Of a stretch of DNA of 64,000 bases, positions 1 through 10,002 are shown one piece after another. The notes under the pieces are model-generated. The model was not told where the DNA came from, made no database searches, and worked only from the letters and a program-made list of their open reading frames with translations. Where the stretch lies: positions 2,728,001-2,792,000 of the forward strand of contig NZ_CP039424.1 in assembly GCF_005877055.1 (NCBI RefSeq), written 5' to 3'. Numbering within the stretch: position 1 is the stretch's first letter; each line of letters begins with the position of its first letter. The position numbers and the translations under genes were made by a program. Origin of the DNA: Citricoccus sp. SGAir0253. GTDB taxonomy: Bacteria > Actinomycetota > Actinomycetes > Actinomycetales > Micrococcaceae.

Positions 1-1
1 C

Positions 2-1261
2 GGCGCCGCCCCGGCCCCGGGCCCGGCAGGCACCCCGACCAGCCCCCCGGCCGGCGGCGGACGGGCCCTCGCCCCCGACCGCAACCGTCCCGACGCGCCG
101 CGCCTGCGCGCCGACGTGCTCGAGGCCGCTCGCGTCCTCGAGGCGGAGTGCCCGGGGGCGCGCCTGGAGGATGCCGTCCCCGCCCGCCAGTCCTGGCACC
201 GCCCCCGCCGGGCCGCCCGCACCGGGGCCTTCACCGGACCGCTATTGGCCGAGGCGGCGCGGCTGGGCCTGACCGGGGCCGGGGCCCTCACCCCGCCCGG
301 CGCCCTCGTGGCCGAGGGCCGGCTCGAGGAGGCGGCCGCCGCCGTCGGGAGCGCCCTGCCGGCGCCCGTGACGCGGGTGCGGCTGCAGGCGGACCTGACC
401 GCCGTGGCCCCCGGCTATCTGGACCCCGCGGTGGCCCGGGGGCTCGGCGCGATGGCGGACCCGGAGGGGGACGGGGCCGCCGGCGTCTACCGCTTCTCGG
501 ACGCCTCCGTGCACCGCGCGCTGGACGCCGGGATGGGCGCCGGGGACATCGAGCGGTTTCTGGCCGCGCACTCGGAGGACGACCTGCCCCAGGCCCTGCG
601 CTACCTCGTCCGGGACGCCGCGCGCCGCCACGGCGCCCTGGCCGTGGGCGGCGCCGGTGCCTGGCTGCGCGTGGAGGACGAGGCGGTGCTGGACGCGGTC
701 CTCGCCGACCCCGCGCTGGCCGCGGCCCGCCTGGAACGGCTCGCGCCCACCGTGGCGGTGGCCGGCGTCGGCCCGGCGGACCTGCACCGGATGCTCGCCG
801 CGGCCGGCCACCGGGCCGCCCTGCGGCGCACCGCGGCCGCGGCGCCCCTGGGTCCGGGGGCGGGACCGGACGGCCCGACCGGCGGCGCCGGCCCGGCAGA
901 CCGCACCCCCGGTCCGCCCGCCGCCGACCCCGCGCCCGCCGCGTTCCCCGAGCCCGTGCGCGCCGCGCGGTGGACGCCGGGCGAGGAGGAACTGGACGCC
1001 CAGCTCGCCCGCCTGCGCGCCGCGCCCCGACCGGCGCCGAGCGGGCCCGGGCCCGAGGAGGCGGTCGCGCTGCTGCGGCACGCGGCCCGCTCGCGCTCGG
1101 CCGTCCGGCTGACCACCGTGGACCAGCGCGGTGACCGGCTCTCCCAGCGGGTCGTCCCACTGGCCGTGGCCGGCGGGCGGGTCCGCGCCCTGGTGCCGGA
1201 GCGGGAGGCCGAGACGGTCATCCCCCTGCACCGCGTCGTCGCCGCCGAGCACGCCGAATGA
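2..1261 (+). CDS. Helicase-associated (XPB/Ssl2 N-terminal-like) protein, 5' end missing
   Basis: The frame is open from the left edge of the window, so the start codon lies outside; about 419 C-terminal residues are visible. They are Ala/Pro/Arg-rich, with a disordered Pro/Gly-rich stretch near the middle (bases 840-960). The last 60 residues form a compact domain resembling the WYL-like end of actinobacterial helicase-associated proteins. The next gene, 34 bases downstream on the same strand, is an XPB-type helicase. In actinobacteria a protein of this family commonly sits just before that helicase (for example the mycobacterial ercc3 neighbour), and this pairing is the main reason for the call. 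Its biochemical role is not established; a helper role in DNA repair is inferred. Confidence 0.7.
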   Translation, partial: GAAPAPGPAGTPTSPPAGGGRALAPDRNRPDAPRLRADVLEAARVLEAECPGARLEDAVPARQSWHRPRRAARTGAFTGPLLAEAARLGLTGAGALTPPGALVAEGRLEEAAAAVGSALPAPVTRVRLQADLTAVAPGYLDPAVARGLGAMADPEGDGAAGVYRFSDASVHRALDAGMGAGDIERFLAAHSEDDLPQALRYLVRDAARRHGALAVGGAGAWLRVEDEAVLDAVLADPALAAARLERLAPTVAVAGVGPADLHRMLAAAGHRAALRRTAAAAPLGPGAGPDGPTGGAGPADRTPGPPAADPAPAAFPEPVRAARWTPGEEELDAQLARLRAAPRPAPSGPGPEEAVALLRHAARSRSAVRLTTVDQRGDRLSQRVVPLAVAGGRVRALVPEREAETVIPLHRVVAAEHAE

Positions 1262-1295
1262 CCACCCGAGGACCCGCCGCAGACCAGGAGGACCC

Positions 1296-3014
1296 ATGCC
1301 CGACGGACCGCTGATCGTGCAGTCGGACAAGACCGTGCTGCTCGAGGTCGACCACCCCGCCGCCACCGAGGCCCGGCATGCGCTGGCCTCCTTCGCGGAG
1401 CTCGAGCGCGCCCCCGAGCACGTGCACACCTACCGGATCACCAACCTCGGCCTGTGGAACGCGCGGGCCGCCGGCGTGGACGCCGAGCAGGTGCTGGACG
1501 TGCTGCTGACGCACTCGCGCTACCCGGTCCCGCACGCGCTGCTCGTGGACATCGACGACACGATGTCCCGCTACGGCCGGCTGCGCCTGGAGAACGACCC
1601 CGTGCACGGGCTGGTCATGCGCACCGACGACCATCCCGTGCTGGAGGAGGTGCTGCACGCGGACCGCACCGCGGACCTGTTCGGCCCGCGGATCGACGGG
1701 GACACCGTGGTGGTGCACGCCGCCGGCCGCGGCCAGCTCAAGCAGGCGCTGCTGCGGCTCGGCTGGCCGGCCGAGGACCGCGCCGGGTACGTGGACGGCA
1801 CGCCCCACCCCATCGCGCTCACCGAGGTGCCGGACACCGGCGAGCTGCCCGGGGGCGGGGCGGCGGGCGCCGAGCCCTGGCGGCTGCGCCCCTACCAGCG
1901 CATGGCGGTGGAGAACTTCTGGGCCGGCGGCTCGGGCGTGGTCGTGCTCCCGTGCGGTGCCGGCAAGACCCTCGTGGGGGCCGGCGTCATGGCCACCGCG
2001 AGCGCCACCACGCTCATCCTCGTGACCAACACCGTCTCGGCGCGGCAGTGGAAGGCGGAGCTGTTGCGGCGCACCACGCTGACCGAGGCGGAGATCGGGG
2101 AGTACTCGGGCGCGGTCAAGGAGGTCCGCCCGGTGACGATCGCCACCTACCAGGTGCTCACCACCCGGCGCGGCGGGACCTACCCCCACCTGGAACTCGT
2201 CAACGACCACGACTGGGGGCTGATCGTCTACGACGAGGTGCACCTGCTGCCGGCCCCGATCTTCCGGATGACCGCGGACCTGCAGGCCCGGCGCCGGCTC
2301 GGGCTGACGGCCACCCTGGTGCGCGAGGACGGCCGGGAGTCCGAGGTGTTCTCGCTCATCGGGCCCAAGCGGTACGACGCCCCGTGGAAGGACATCGAGG
2401 CGCAGGGCCACATCGCCCCGGCGGAGTGCGTGGAGGTGCGCACGGAGCTGCCCCGGGACGAGCGGGTGGCCTACGCGATGGCCGAGGACGCGGACAAGTA
2501 CCGGCTGTGCTCCACCTCCGAGGTCAAGCTGCCCGTGGTGCGCTCGATCGTGGAGCGCCACCCCGGCGAGCAGGTCCTGGTCATCGGCCAGTACCTGGAC
2601 CAGCTCGCGGAGATCGGGGAGCTGCTGGACGCCCCCGTGCTGACGGGGACCACGTCCGTGGCGGAGCGGCAGCGGCTGTTCGACGCGTTCCGGGACGGCG
2701 CCCTGGACGTGCTCGTGGTGTCCAAGGTGGCCAACTTCTCGATCGACCTGCCGGGGGCCTCCGTGGCGGTCCAGGTCTCCGGGGCCTACGGCTCGCGCCA
2801 GGAGGAGGCCCAGCGCCTCGGCCGGCTGCTGCGACCCAAGGACGGCGGGCGCTCGGCGCACTTCTACACGGTCGTCGCGAGGGACACCCTCGACCAGGAG
2901 TATGCCCAGCGGCGGCAGCGGTTCCTCGCCGAGCAGGGCTATGCCTACACGATCCTGGACGCGGGCGACCTCACGGGCGGGCGGCCCGGGGCGCCGGGTC
3001 CGGCGGACGGATGA
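1296..3014 (+). CDS. XPB/Ssl2-type DNA repair helicase
   Basis: Predicted SF2 3'-5' DNA helicase of 572 residues, close to the usual size of actinobacterial XPB. Walker A (LPCGAGKT) is at about residues 218-225, the DEVH box at 313-316, and motif VI (QRLGRLLR) at 506-513. A RED-like motif (VREDGRE) follows the first RecA domain, as in archaeal and bacterial XPB. The ATG at 1296 is chosen because AGGAGG lies 3 bases upstream and because the family core begins with the following IVQSDKTVLLEVDHP segment. An earlier in-frame start would run into the preceding gene. XPB unwinds DNA in nucleotide-excision repair in eukaryotes; the bacterial role is inferred. It is probably co-transcribed with the helicase-associated gene upstream. 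Confidence 0.93.
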   Translation: MPDGPLIVQSDKTVLLEVDHPAATEARHALASFAELERAPEHVHTYRITNLGLWNARAAGVDAEQVLDVLLTHSRYPVPHALLVDIDDTMSRYGRLRLENDPVHGLVMRTDDHPVLEEVLHADRTADLFGPRIDGDTVVVHAAGRGQLKQALLRLGWPAEDRAGYVDGTPHPIALTEVPDTGELPGGGAAGAEPWRLRPYQRMAVENFWAGGSGVVVLPCGAGKTLVGAGVMATASATTLILVTNTVSARQWKAELLRRTTLTEAEIGEYSGAVKEVRPVTIATYQVLTTRRGGTYPHLELVNDHDWGLIVYDEVHLLPAPIFRMTADLQARRRLGLTATLVREDGRESEVFSLIGPKRYDAPWKDIEAQGHIAPAECVEVRTELPRDERVAYAMAEDADKYRLCSTSEVKLPVVRSIVERHPGEQVLVIGQYLDQLAEIGELLDAPVLTGTTSVAERQRLFDAFRDGALDVLVVSKVANFSIDLPGASVAVQVSGAYGSRQEEAQRLGRLLRPKDGGRSAHFYTVVARDTLDQEYAQRRQRFLAEQGYAYTILDAGDLTGGRPGAPGPADG

Positions 3015-3070
3015 CCGCCGCGGCGCGGACGCCTCCGGCCCCCGATCCCGCCCCGCTCCGGGAACGCCCA

Positions 3071-3098
3071 TCCAGCCGGTATCCAGCGAACGTCCAGC
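3071..3098 (+). promoter_or_regulatory. Three direct repeats (TCCAGC) at 11-bp spacing before the response regulator
   Basis: The hexamer TCCAGC occurs at 3071, 3082 and 3093, exactly 11 bases apart, ending 13 bases before the regulator start. OmpR/PhoB-family dimers bind tandem half-sites on one face of the helix with 11-bp period, and mycobacterial PhoP boxes have this geometry. An autoregulatory operator is inferred. Confidence 0.5.
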
Positions 3099-3111
3099 TA
3101 CCGGGAGGACG

Positions 3112-3828
3112 ATGGGACCCATGAAGTCCAAAGAGCCTGAAGCCAAGCTCCTGGTCGTCGACGACGAGCCCAACATCCGCGAGCTGCTCTCCACCTCGCT
3201 GCGGTTCGCCGGGTTCGAGGTGGTGGCCGCCGCCAACGGCCGGGAGGCCCTCGCCGCCGCGGAGAGGGACCAGCCCGACCTCGCCGTGCTGGACGTCATG
3301 CTGCCGGACATGGACGGGTTCACCGTCACCCGCAAGCTGCGCGCCGCCGGCCGGCACTTCCCCGTCGTGTTCCTCACGGCCCGGGACGACACCGAGGACA
3401 AGGTCACCGGCCTGACGGTGGGCGGCGACGACTACGTCACCAAGCCGTTCTCGCTCGACGAGGTCGTGGCCCGCATCCGCGCCGTGCTGCGCCGCACCGC
3501 CCCGGCCGAGGGCGACGACGCCGTGCTGCGCGTGGACGACCTGGAGCTGGACGACGACGCCCACGAGGTGCGCCGGGCCGGGGAGGTCGTGGAGCTGTCC
3601 CCCACCGAGTTCAAGCTGCTGCGCTACCTGATGATGAACCCCAACCGGGTGCTGTCCAAGGCGCAGATCCTGGACCACGTGTGGGAGTACGACTTCAACG
3701 GGGACGCCTCGATCGTGGAGTCCTACATCTCCTACCTGCGCCGCAAGATCGACCGCCCGGACCTGCCGGACATGATCCAGACCAAGCGCGGCGTCGGCTA
3801 CCTGCTGCGCTCCGCGGACAAGCGCTGA
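3112..3828 (+). CDS. OmpR/PhoB-family response regulator (PhoP-like)
   Basis: A 238-residue two-domain response regulator. The receiver domain (about 12-125) has the acidic pair D17-D18, phospho-acceptor D61 in VLDVMLPDMDG, T89 and K111 in VTKPFS. A linker is followed by a winged-helix DNA-binding domain (about 140-235) with the usual LSPTEFKLLRYL and KRGVGYLLR motifs. The sequence most resembles PhoP-type regulators of actinobacteria (GLTVGGDDYVTKPFSLDEVVAR). GGAGG lies 3 bases before the ATG at 3112; a second ATG at 3121 is 12 bases from it, so either could be used. A cognate kinase follows 61 bases later. Three 11-bp-spaced repeats just upstream suggest autoregulation. Confidence 0.93.
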   Translation: MGPMKSKEPEAKLLVVDDEPNIRELLSTSLRFAGFEVVAAANGREALAAAERDQPDLAVLDVMLPDMDGFTVTRKLRAAGRHFPVVFLTARDDTEDKVTGLTVGGDDYVTKPFSLDEVVARIRAVLRRTAPAEGDDAVLRVDDLELDDDAHEVRRAGEVVELSPTEFKLLRYLMMNPNRVLSKAQILDHVWEYDFNGDASIVESYISYLRRKIDRPDLPDMIQTKRGVGYLLRSADKR

Positions 3829-3876
3829 GCGGCCGGACCGGCGCCGTGGTGCCCCGGCGCGCCGCCGCGCCCTCCG

Positions 3877-3882
3877 TATCCT
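3877..3882 (+). promoter_or_regulatory. -10 box (TATCCT) of the histidine kinase, probably leaderless
   Basis: TATCCT ends 7 bases before the ATG at 3890 and no Shine-Dalgarno sequence is visible. A transcript starting at or next to the A of the start codon is inferred, giving the kinase a promoter separate from the regulator. Confidence 0.5.
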
Positions 3883-3889
3883 TGGACGC

Positions 3890-5635
3890 ATGGCTGCACC
3901 CGTGAACCACCCCGGGGGCTTCCGGCCCCTCCGCGAGCTCGTCCGGGTGTGGAAGACCTCGTCCCTGCGCACCCAGCTGGTGGTGATGACCAGCGGGCTG
4001 ATGCTCCTGGCCGTCATCATCACGGCCGCCCTGACCGCCTCCCTGTTCCGCCAGGAGCTCGTCCGGCAGATCGACGAGGACCTGTTCAACAACCGCAACA
4101 ACGTCTCGGTCTACCTGACGAGCCTCGGCACGGACACCGGATACTTCTCCTCCCCGCAGTCCATCCTGCGCTTCTACGGCGAGCTGATGGACAACCAGGG
4201 CCGCACCACCACCAATTCCTCCTTCACGGGCGCCTCCGAGGACCGGCCGGTCATCCCCCCGATGACGGCCGCACAGGTCACGGCCCAGGGCGACGACGCC
4301 TTCGAGGTGCCCGGGACCACCCCGGACTCGCGCGGCTGGCGCGTGAAGGTCTACCGGCTCGAGTCCGGGGAGGGCTCGCTCGCGATCGCCCTGCCCCTGG
4401 AGCCGGTGTACACCTCCGTGGACCGGGTGACCTCCCTCGTGGCCACCATCGGCCTGCTGGCCACCGCGGGCGCCTCGATGATCGCCTACGCGGTGACCAC
4501 GCGCGCGTTCCGGCCCCTGCTGCGGGTGGAGCGCACCGCCGCCCAGATCGCCGCGGGGGACCTGTCCCAGCGCGTCGAGATGGGCGCCCCGGACACGGAG
4601 GTCGGCCGGCTGTCCCGGTCCCTGAACGCGATGCTCGCCCACATCGAGACGGCCTTCCGGTCCAAGGAGCAGTCCGAGGAGCGGATGCGCCGGTTCATCC
4701 AGGACGCCTCCCACGAGCTGCGCACCCCCCTCGTGACGATCCGCGGCTTCTCCGAGCTGTACCGCCACGGCGGGATCTCCGCCACGGAGGACGTGGACGC
4801 GGCGATGGGCCGGATCGAGGGCGAGGCCAAGCGCATGGGCCAGCTCGTGGAGGACCTGCTGACCCTGGCCCGGCTCGACGAGCAGCGCCCGCTGGACCAC
4901 GAGCCGGTGGACCTGCTGATGCTCGCCCACGACGCGGTGCTCGACGCCCGCGTGAACGCCCCGGAGCGCGAGGTGCGGCTCACCGGGCTCGACGGCGGCC
5001 GGGCCGGCTCCGCCCCGACGTCCGGGGACGAGGGGCGACTGCGGCAGGTGATCGCCAACCTCGTGACCAACGCCCTGCGCTACACCCCCGAGGGGACCCC
5101 GCTCGAGATCGCCGTGGGCACGGTGGACGTGCTGCCCGGCTCGGTCGACGCCGACGGCCGCCAGGTGCACGGCTCCCGGGACTCCGTCATCGAGGTGCGC
5201 GACCACGGCCCGGGCATCGACGAGGACGACGCCGCGCGCGTCTTCGAGCGCTTCTACCGGGCCGACTCCTCCCGCCAGCGCGAGACCGGGGGCACCGGCC
5301 TGGGGCTCGCGATCGTGGCCGCGATCGTGGCCCAGCACGACGGCACCGTGCGCCTGACCCAGACCCCCGGCGGCGGGGCGACGCTCTCCGTGCGGCTGCC
5401 GTGGGTGGAGGCCCCCGGCGCGGGCGAGGACCACGGCGAGGCGAGGGACGAGGCGGGCGACAGCGGCGAGGACCATGCCGCCGACACCACGGAGGGCACC
5501 CCGGGCACCGGGGACGCGGAGGCCGCCGCGGCCAGCGGAGGACCGGAGCGCGCGGCCGCCGCCCGGCACGCGCGGACCGTCCCGCCCCGTCCTCCACAGG
5601 CGCCCGGCACCTCCTCCTCATCCTCGGCGGACTAG
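3890..5635 (+). CDS. Sensor histidine kinase, partner of the PhoP-like regulator
   Basis: A 581-residue membrane kinase. Membrane segments lie at about 30-52 and 181-203 and enclose a roughly 125-residue extracytoplasmic sensor region. HAMP follows (about 205-258), then the dimerisation domain with phospho-acceptor H275 in ASHELRTP, and an HATPase domain with N box (NLVTNALRY), G1 (DHGPGID), F box (FERFYRAD) and G2 (GGTGLGLAI). The last 65 or so residues are an acidic, Ala/Gly-rich tail without recognisable domain. Family resemblance is to PhoR/TcrY-type kinases. It should autophosphorylate and phosphorylate D61 of the upstream regulator; the signal is not evident from sequence. It has its own -10 box immediately before the ATG. 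Confidence 0.93.
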   Translation: MAAPVNHPGGFRPLRELVRVWKTSSLRTQLVVMTSGLMLLAVIITAALTASLFRQELVRQIDEDLFNNRNNVSVYLTSLGTDTGYFSSPQSILRFYGELMDNQGRTTTNSSFTGASEDRPVIPPMTAAQVTAQGDDAFEVPGTTPDSRGWRVKVYRLESGEGSLAIALPLEPVYTSVDRVTSLVATIGLLATAGASMIAYAVTTRAFRPLLRVERTAAQIAAGDLSQRVEMGAPDTEVGRLSRSLNAMLAHIETAFRSKEQSEERMRRFIQDASHELRTPLVTIRGFSELYRHGGISATEDVDAAMGRIEGEAKRMGQLVEDLLTLARLDEQRPLDHEPVDLLMLAHDAVLDARVNAPEREVRLTGLDGGRAGSAPTSGDEGRLRQVIANLVTNALRYTPEGTPLEIAVGTVDVLPGSVDADGRQVHGSRDSVIEVRDHGPGIDEDDAARVFERFYRADSSRQRETGGTGLGLAIVAAIVAQHDGTVRLTQTPGGGATLSVRLPWVEAPGAGEDHGEARDEAGDSGEDHAADTTEGTPGTGDAEAAAASGGPERAAAARHARTVPPRPPQAPGTSSSSSAD

Positions 5636-5740
5636 GGCCCCACACCGGGGAGACGGTGCGCGTGCCTAGCGTGGGCGGTGAGCCGGTGCCCACCGGCCGG
5701 CCGGCCCCGCCGGTCCACCGCACCACCCACAGGAGTGACC

Positions 5741-6031
5741 ATGGCCCTCGTCCAGATCGACACCGAAGACCTCATGGCCAAGAGCCAGGCCGTGGAGGGA
5801 TCCATCGGCCGGCTCCAGGCGGAGGTGAACGCGATGGAGTCCAACCTCCGCCAGCTCCAGGACACGTGGCGGGGGCAGGCCGCGAACAACTTCCAGGCCG
5901 TGCTGACCGAGTGGCGGGCCACCCAGGCACGGGTGGAGGAGTCCCTCGTGTCCATCCGCGGCGCCATGACCCACGCCGCCCAGCAGTACCTCGACGCCGA
6001 GACGGCCAACGCCTCGATGTTCCGCGGCTGA
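5741..6031 (+). CDS. WXG100 (ESAT-6-like) protein, orphan
   Basis: A 96-residue alpha-helical protein with the family hallmark W43-R44-G45 between two predicted helices, and the typical length. The ATG at 5741 has AGGAG 5 bases upstream and matches the usual start of the family. WXG100 proteins are normally secreted as helical-hairpin dimers by ESX/type VII systems. No EccC ATPase, EccB/D/E, mycosin or LXG toxin gene lies in the window, and no second WXG100 partner is adjacent. It would therefore have to homodimerise and use a machine encoded elsewhere, or have another role. A long inverted repeat follows the stop codon. Confidence 0.9.
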   Translation: MALVQIDTEDLMAKSQAVEGSIGRLQAEVNAMESNLRQLQDTWRGQAANNFQAVLTEWRATQARVEESLVSIRGAMTHAAQQYLDAETANASMFRG

Positions 6032-6057
6032 CCTCCCTCCCCCTCCCGGCCCCTCCC

Positions 6058-6144
6058 GGCCCCGTGGCGCTCCCGGGTCGCAGACCGCGGGTGACGAGCC
6101 CCTCGACCCGTGGTTCGTGACCCGGGAGCCGGGGCCACGGGGCC
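6058..6144. terminator. Large composite inverted repeat after the WXG100 gene
   Basis: The arm at 6058-6079 pairs imperfectly with 6119-6144 (GGCCCCGTGG and CTCCCGGGTC blocks, with a 4-base bulge). Inside the loop a second hairpin pairs ACCGCGGGT (around 6084) with ACCCGTGGT (around 6106). There is no T-run, so intrinsic termination is uncertain; an RNA-stability or regulatory structure is equally possible. Confidence 0.45.
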
Positions 6145-6172
6145 GGGCGGAGGGCGAAGAGGAGTGACGAAC

Positions 6173-6178
6173 TAGGCT
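6173..6178 (+). promoter_or_regulatory. -10 box (TAGGCT) before the HD-domain gene
   Basis: TAGGCT ends 6 bases before the ATG at 6185. The GAGGAG at 6159-6164 is 20 bases away, too far for a Shine-Dalgarno. A leaderless transcript is inferred. Confidence 0.45.
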
Positions 6179-6184
6179 GGGCGC

Positions 6185-7147
6185 ATGGCCGTGCTGATCG
6201 ATCCGGCGCGGTGGCCGGCCCACGGCACCGTGTTCTCCCACCTGGTCTCGGACCGTTCCCTGGCGGAGCTGCACGAGTTCGCGGCCGCCGCCGGGATCCC
6301 GCGCCGCGCCTTCGACGGGGACCACTACGACGTGCCGGTGGAGCGCTATGCCGAGCTCGTGGCCCGCGGGGCCCGGGAGGTCAGCGGCGCCGAGCTGGTC
6401 CGCCGGCTCGTGGCCTCCGGGTTGCGCATCCCCGCGGCGCGGCGTCCCGGACGGCTGGACCGCGTCCTGTCCCAGCGCTTCCACCGCCTGCTCCCCGGGC
6501 ACTCCCCGCTCGAGCGCGACCCCGTGGTGGCCGACCTGCTGGCCCGCTGGTCGGAGCCGCACCGGCACTACCACGACCGCTCGCACCTGCTCGCGGTGCT
6601 GACGTCGATCGACCTCCTGCTGCGCCACGGCGAGGACTGCGGCCGGTGGGTGCGCGCGGTGAAACTCGCCGCCTGGTTCCACGACGCCGTCTACCGCGGC
6701 GACCCGTCCCGGCCGCCGGGGCAGGACGAGGAGGACTCGGCGGTGCTGGCCGAGACGGTGCTCTCGGACCTGGGCCTGCCGGATCCCGAGGTCGAGGAGA
6801 CCGCGCGGCTCGTGCGGATGACGGCGCGCCACGATCCGGACCCGGACGACCGGGCGGGGGCCGTGCTCAGCGACGCGGACCTCGAGGTGCTCGGCCGGGG
6901 CCGCGGGGACTACGCGCGGTACCTCGCCGCCGTCCGGCGGGACTTCGCGCACGTGCCGGACGAGGACTTCGCGGCCGGGCGAGCCGCCGTCGTGCTCTCG
7001 CTGCTGGAGCAGGACCCGCTGTACCGGACGGCGACGGGCCGGCGGCTGTGGACGGCGGCCGCCCGGCGCAACCTGTCCGCGGAGCTGCACCCCACGGCCC
7101 CGCACTGGCACCGCCCCCGCGGCGAGCGTCCGGGCCGGGGCGGCTGA
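6185..7147 (+). CDS. DUF4031 plus HD-domain predicted metal-dependent phosphohydrolase
   Basis: A 320-residue cytoplasmic protein in two parts. The N-terminal 85 or so residues (VLIDPARWPAHGTVFSHLVS start, HYDVP motif near 47-51) match the small DUF4031 family of unknown function. From about residue 90 to the end is an HD-type domain with H130, H134 and the FHD pair H166-D167, plus a later TARHDPDPDD segment that supplies further possible metal ligands. HD proteins hydrolyse phosphate esters such as nucleotides, but the substrate cannot be read here. The ATG at 6185 is supported by a -10 box 6 bases upstream. It converges with groEL. Confidence 0.8.
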   Translation: MAVLIDPARWPAHGTVFSHLVSDRSLAELHEFAAAAGIPRRAFDGDHYDVPVERYAELVARGAREVSGAELVRRLVASGLRIPAARRPGRLDRVLSQRFHRLLPGHSPLERDPVVADLLARWSEPHRHYHDRSHLLAVLTSIDLLLRHGEDCGRWVRAVKLAAWFHDAVYRGDPSRPPGQDEEDSAVLAETVLSDLGLPDPEVEETARLVRMTARHDPDPDDRAGAVLSDADLEVLGRGRGDYARYLAAVRRDFAHVPDEDFAAGRAAVVLSLLEQDPLYRTATGRRLWTAAARRNLSAELHPTAPHWHRPRGERPGRGG

Positions 7148-7239
7148 CCCCCGGCCGGCGTCCTCCCCGTGGCCGTCCCGCGGCCCGTGACGATCCCGCC
7201 GACGGACCGCTCGAGGAACCGGCGGGGCGCCGTTGAACG

Positions 7240-7278
7240 CCGGACGGCCCGGCCCCCAGAGGGGACCGGGCCGTCCGG
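7240..7278 (-). terminator. groEL terminator hairpin
   Basis: CCGGACGGCCCGG (7240-7252) pairs perfectly with CCGGGCCGTCCGG (7266-7278), extended by a C-run facing a G-run in the loop. It lies 21 bases beyond the groEL stop codon and could also stop the convergent HD-domain gene. Confidence 0.65.
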
Positions 7279-7298
7279 TGGAGCGGGCGCTCAGTGGA

Positions 7299-9026
<1,728 letters not shown>

Positions 9027-9097
9027 TCACCACGTTCAGGTCAACCCGTCGGTCCCGGACCACCCGCATGCCTGCGGGCTTGGCAGTCCGGACCGCC

Positions 9098-9141
9098 GAG
9101 TGCTAGTCCCATATTTAGCACTCGCACCCACCGAGTGCAAA
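9098..9141 (-). promoter_or_regulatory. groEL promoter with CIRCE operator and an extra half-site
   Basis: On the minus strand -35 TTGCAC (9135-9140) and -10 TAAATA (9112-9117) are separated by 17 bases. The CIRCE palindrome TTAGCACTC-N9-GAGTGCAAA spans 9115-9141, one base off consensus, and covers both boxes, so HrcA binding would block RNA polymerase. An additional half-site, GAGTGCTAG, lies at 9098-9106 over the likely transcription start, facing the CIRCE arm across 8 bases. Confidence 0.9.
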
Positions 9142-9189
9142 CATGCTCCGGCGGGCGGACGCAGGTTCCGCGGCGAGGGGAACCGGCCC

Positions 9190-9909
9190 TCAGCCGGGAT
9201 AGGAGGCGGTGACCACCACGGCGATGCCGGGCACGCGCCCGTCGTACACCGCCGGCAGCCCCAGGCGGGCCGCGATCGCCTGCGCCGTCGCCGGGTTCGA
9301 GGAGTAGAAGACGCCGGACCCGGCCACGGGGAAGCCGGACCAGTTGGCCGTCGAGACCACGCGGAACCCGGCCCCGGAGAGGATGCCCCCGGTGCGGCCG
9401 GCCAGTCCGTTGACGCGGGAGGCGTTGTACACCTCGACCGGCACCGAGTAGTCGACGACGTCGGGCGTCGGCGTGGGAGTGGGCGTCGGCGTGGGCGTCG
9501 GGGTCGGCGTGGGAGTGGGCGTCGGCGTGGGAGTGGGCGTCGGGGTCGGCCTCACCGATGCGCTGGGCGAGGCCGTCGAGCTCGGCCCCGCGGACGCCGT
9601 CGCCGGCTCCCGCGGGGCCGGCGTCCCGGAGCCCGACGCCGGCCCGGACGGCCCGGCGCCGGCGTCCCCGCCGACGGGGGCGGCGGAGGCCGGTCCGCCC
9701 GCGCCCAGCGCCGACGGTTCGGCGGGGCGCAGCGAGGGGAGGATGAAGTACGAGAAGGCGCCGACGACGAGGGCGAGCACCGCGACCACGGCGATCCAGC
9801 CCAGCCCGGACGAGCCGGCGGCGGGAGGGCCCACCACGGCCCGGTGGCCGCCCTTGCGGTCGCGGTACTCGGGCACGTCGTCGAACTGGTCGCGCGGATA
9901 CTCAGCCAT
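9190..9909 (-). CDS. Membrane-anchored LytR_C-domain protein with Thr-Pro linker
   Basis: A 239-residue protein. The N-terminal 36 residues are cytoplasmic and charged, one membrane segment lies at about 37-57, and an Ala/Pro/Ser-rich region ends in a run of about a dozen Thr-Pro dipeptides. The C-terminal 85 or so residues ([19 protein letters not shown] onward) match the LytR C-terminal domain, found alone or after LytR-CpsA-Psr catalytic domains in actinobacteria. No LCP catalytic domain is present. The topology puts the domain outside the membrane at the end of a rigid wall-spanning linker. The function of isolated LytR_C domains is unknown; a cell-wall association is inferred. Confidence 0.85.
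   Translation of the reverse strand: MAEYPRDQFDDVPEYRDRKGGHRAVVGPPAAGSSGLGWIAVVAVLALVVGAFSYFILPSLRPAEPSALGAGGPASAAPVGGDAGAGPSGPASGSGTPAPREPATASAGPSSTASPSASVRPTPTPTPTPTPTPTPTPTPTPTPTPTPTPDVVDYSVPVEVYNASRVNGLAGRTGGILSGAGFRVVSTANWSGFPVAGSGVFYSSNPATAQAIAARLGLPAVYDGRVPGIAVVVTASYPG
9467..9553 (-). repeat. In-frame minisatellite encoding (Thr-Pro)n
   Basis: Short units of the type GGCGTGGGAGTG/GGCGTCGG (plus strand) recur in tandem and encode the Thr-Pro linker of the LytR_C protein. Unit sequences alternate between a few synonymous forms, as expected of repeat expansion; every 6-base step keeps the frame. Confidence 0.8.
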
Positions 9910-10002
9910 CGACCACCATCACCAGACCCCTCGGCGCAGGGCGGCCCCGCCTGCGGTGCCGCCAATCGTGGACACGGACGGCCCGCGGCACCCGGGTGCC
10001 GG

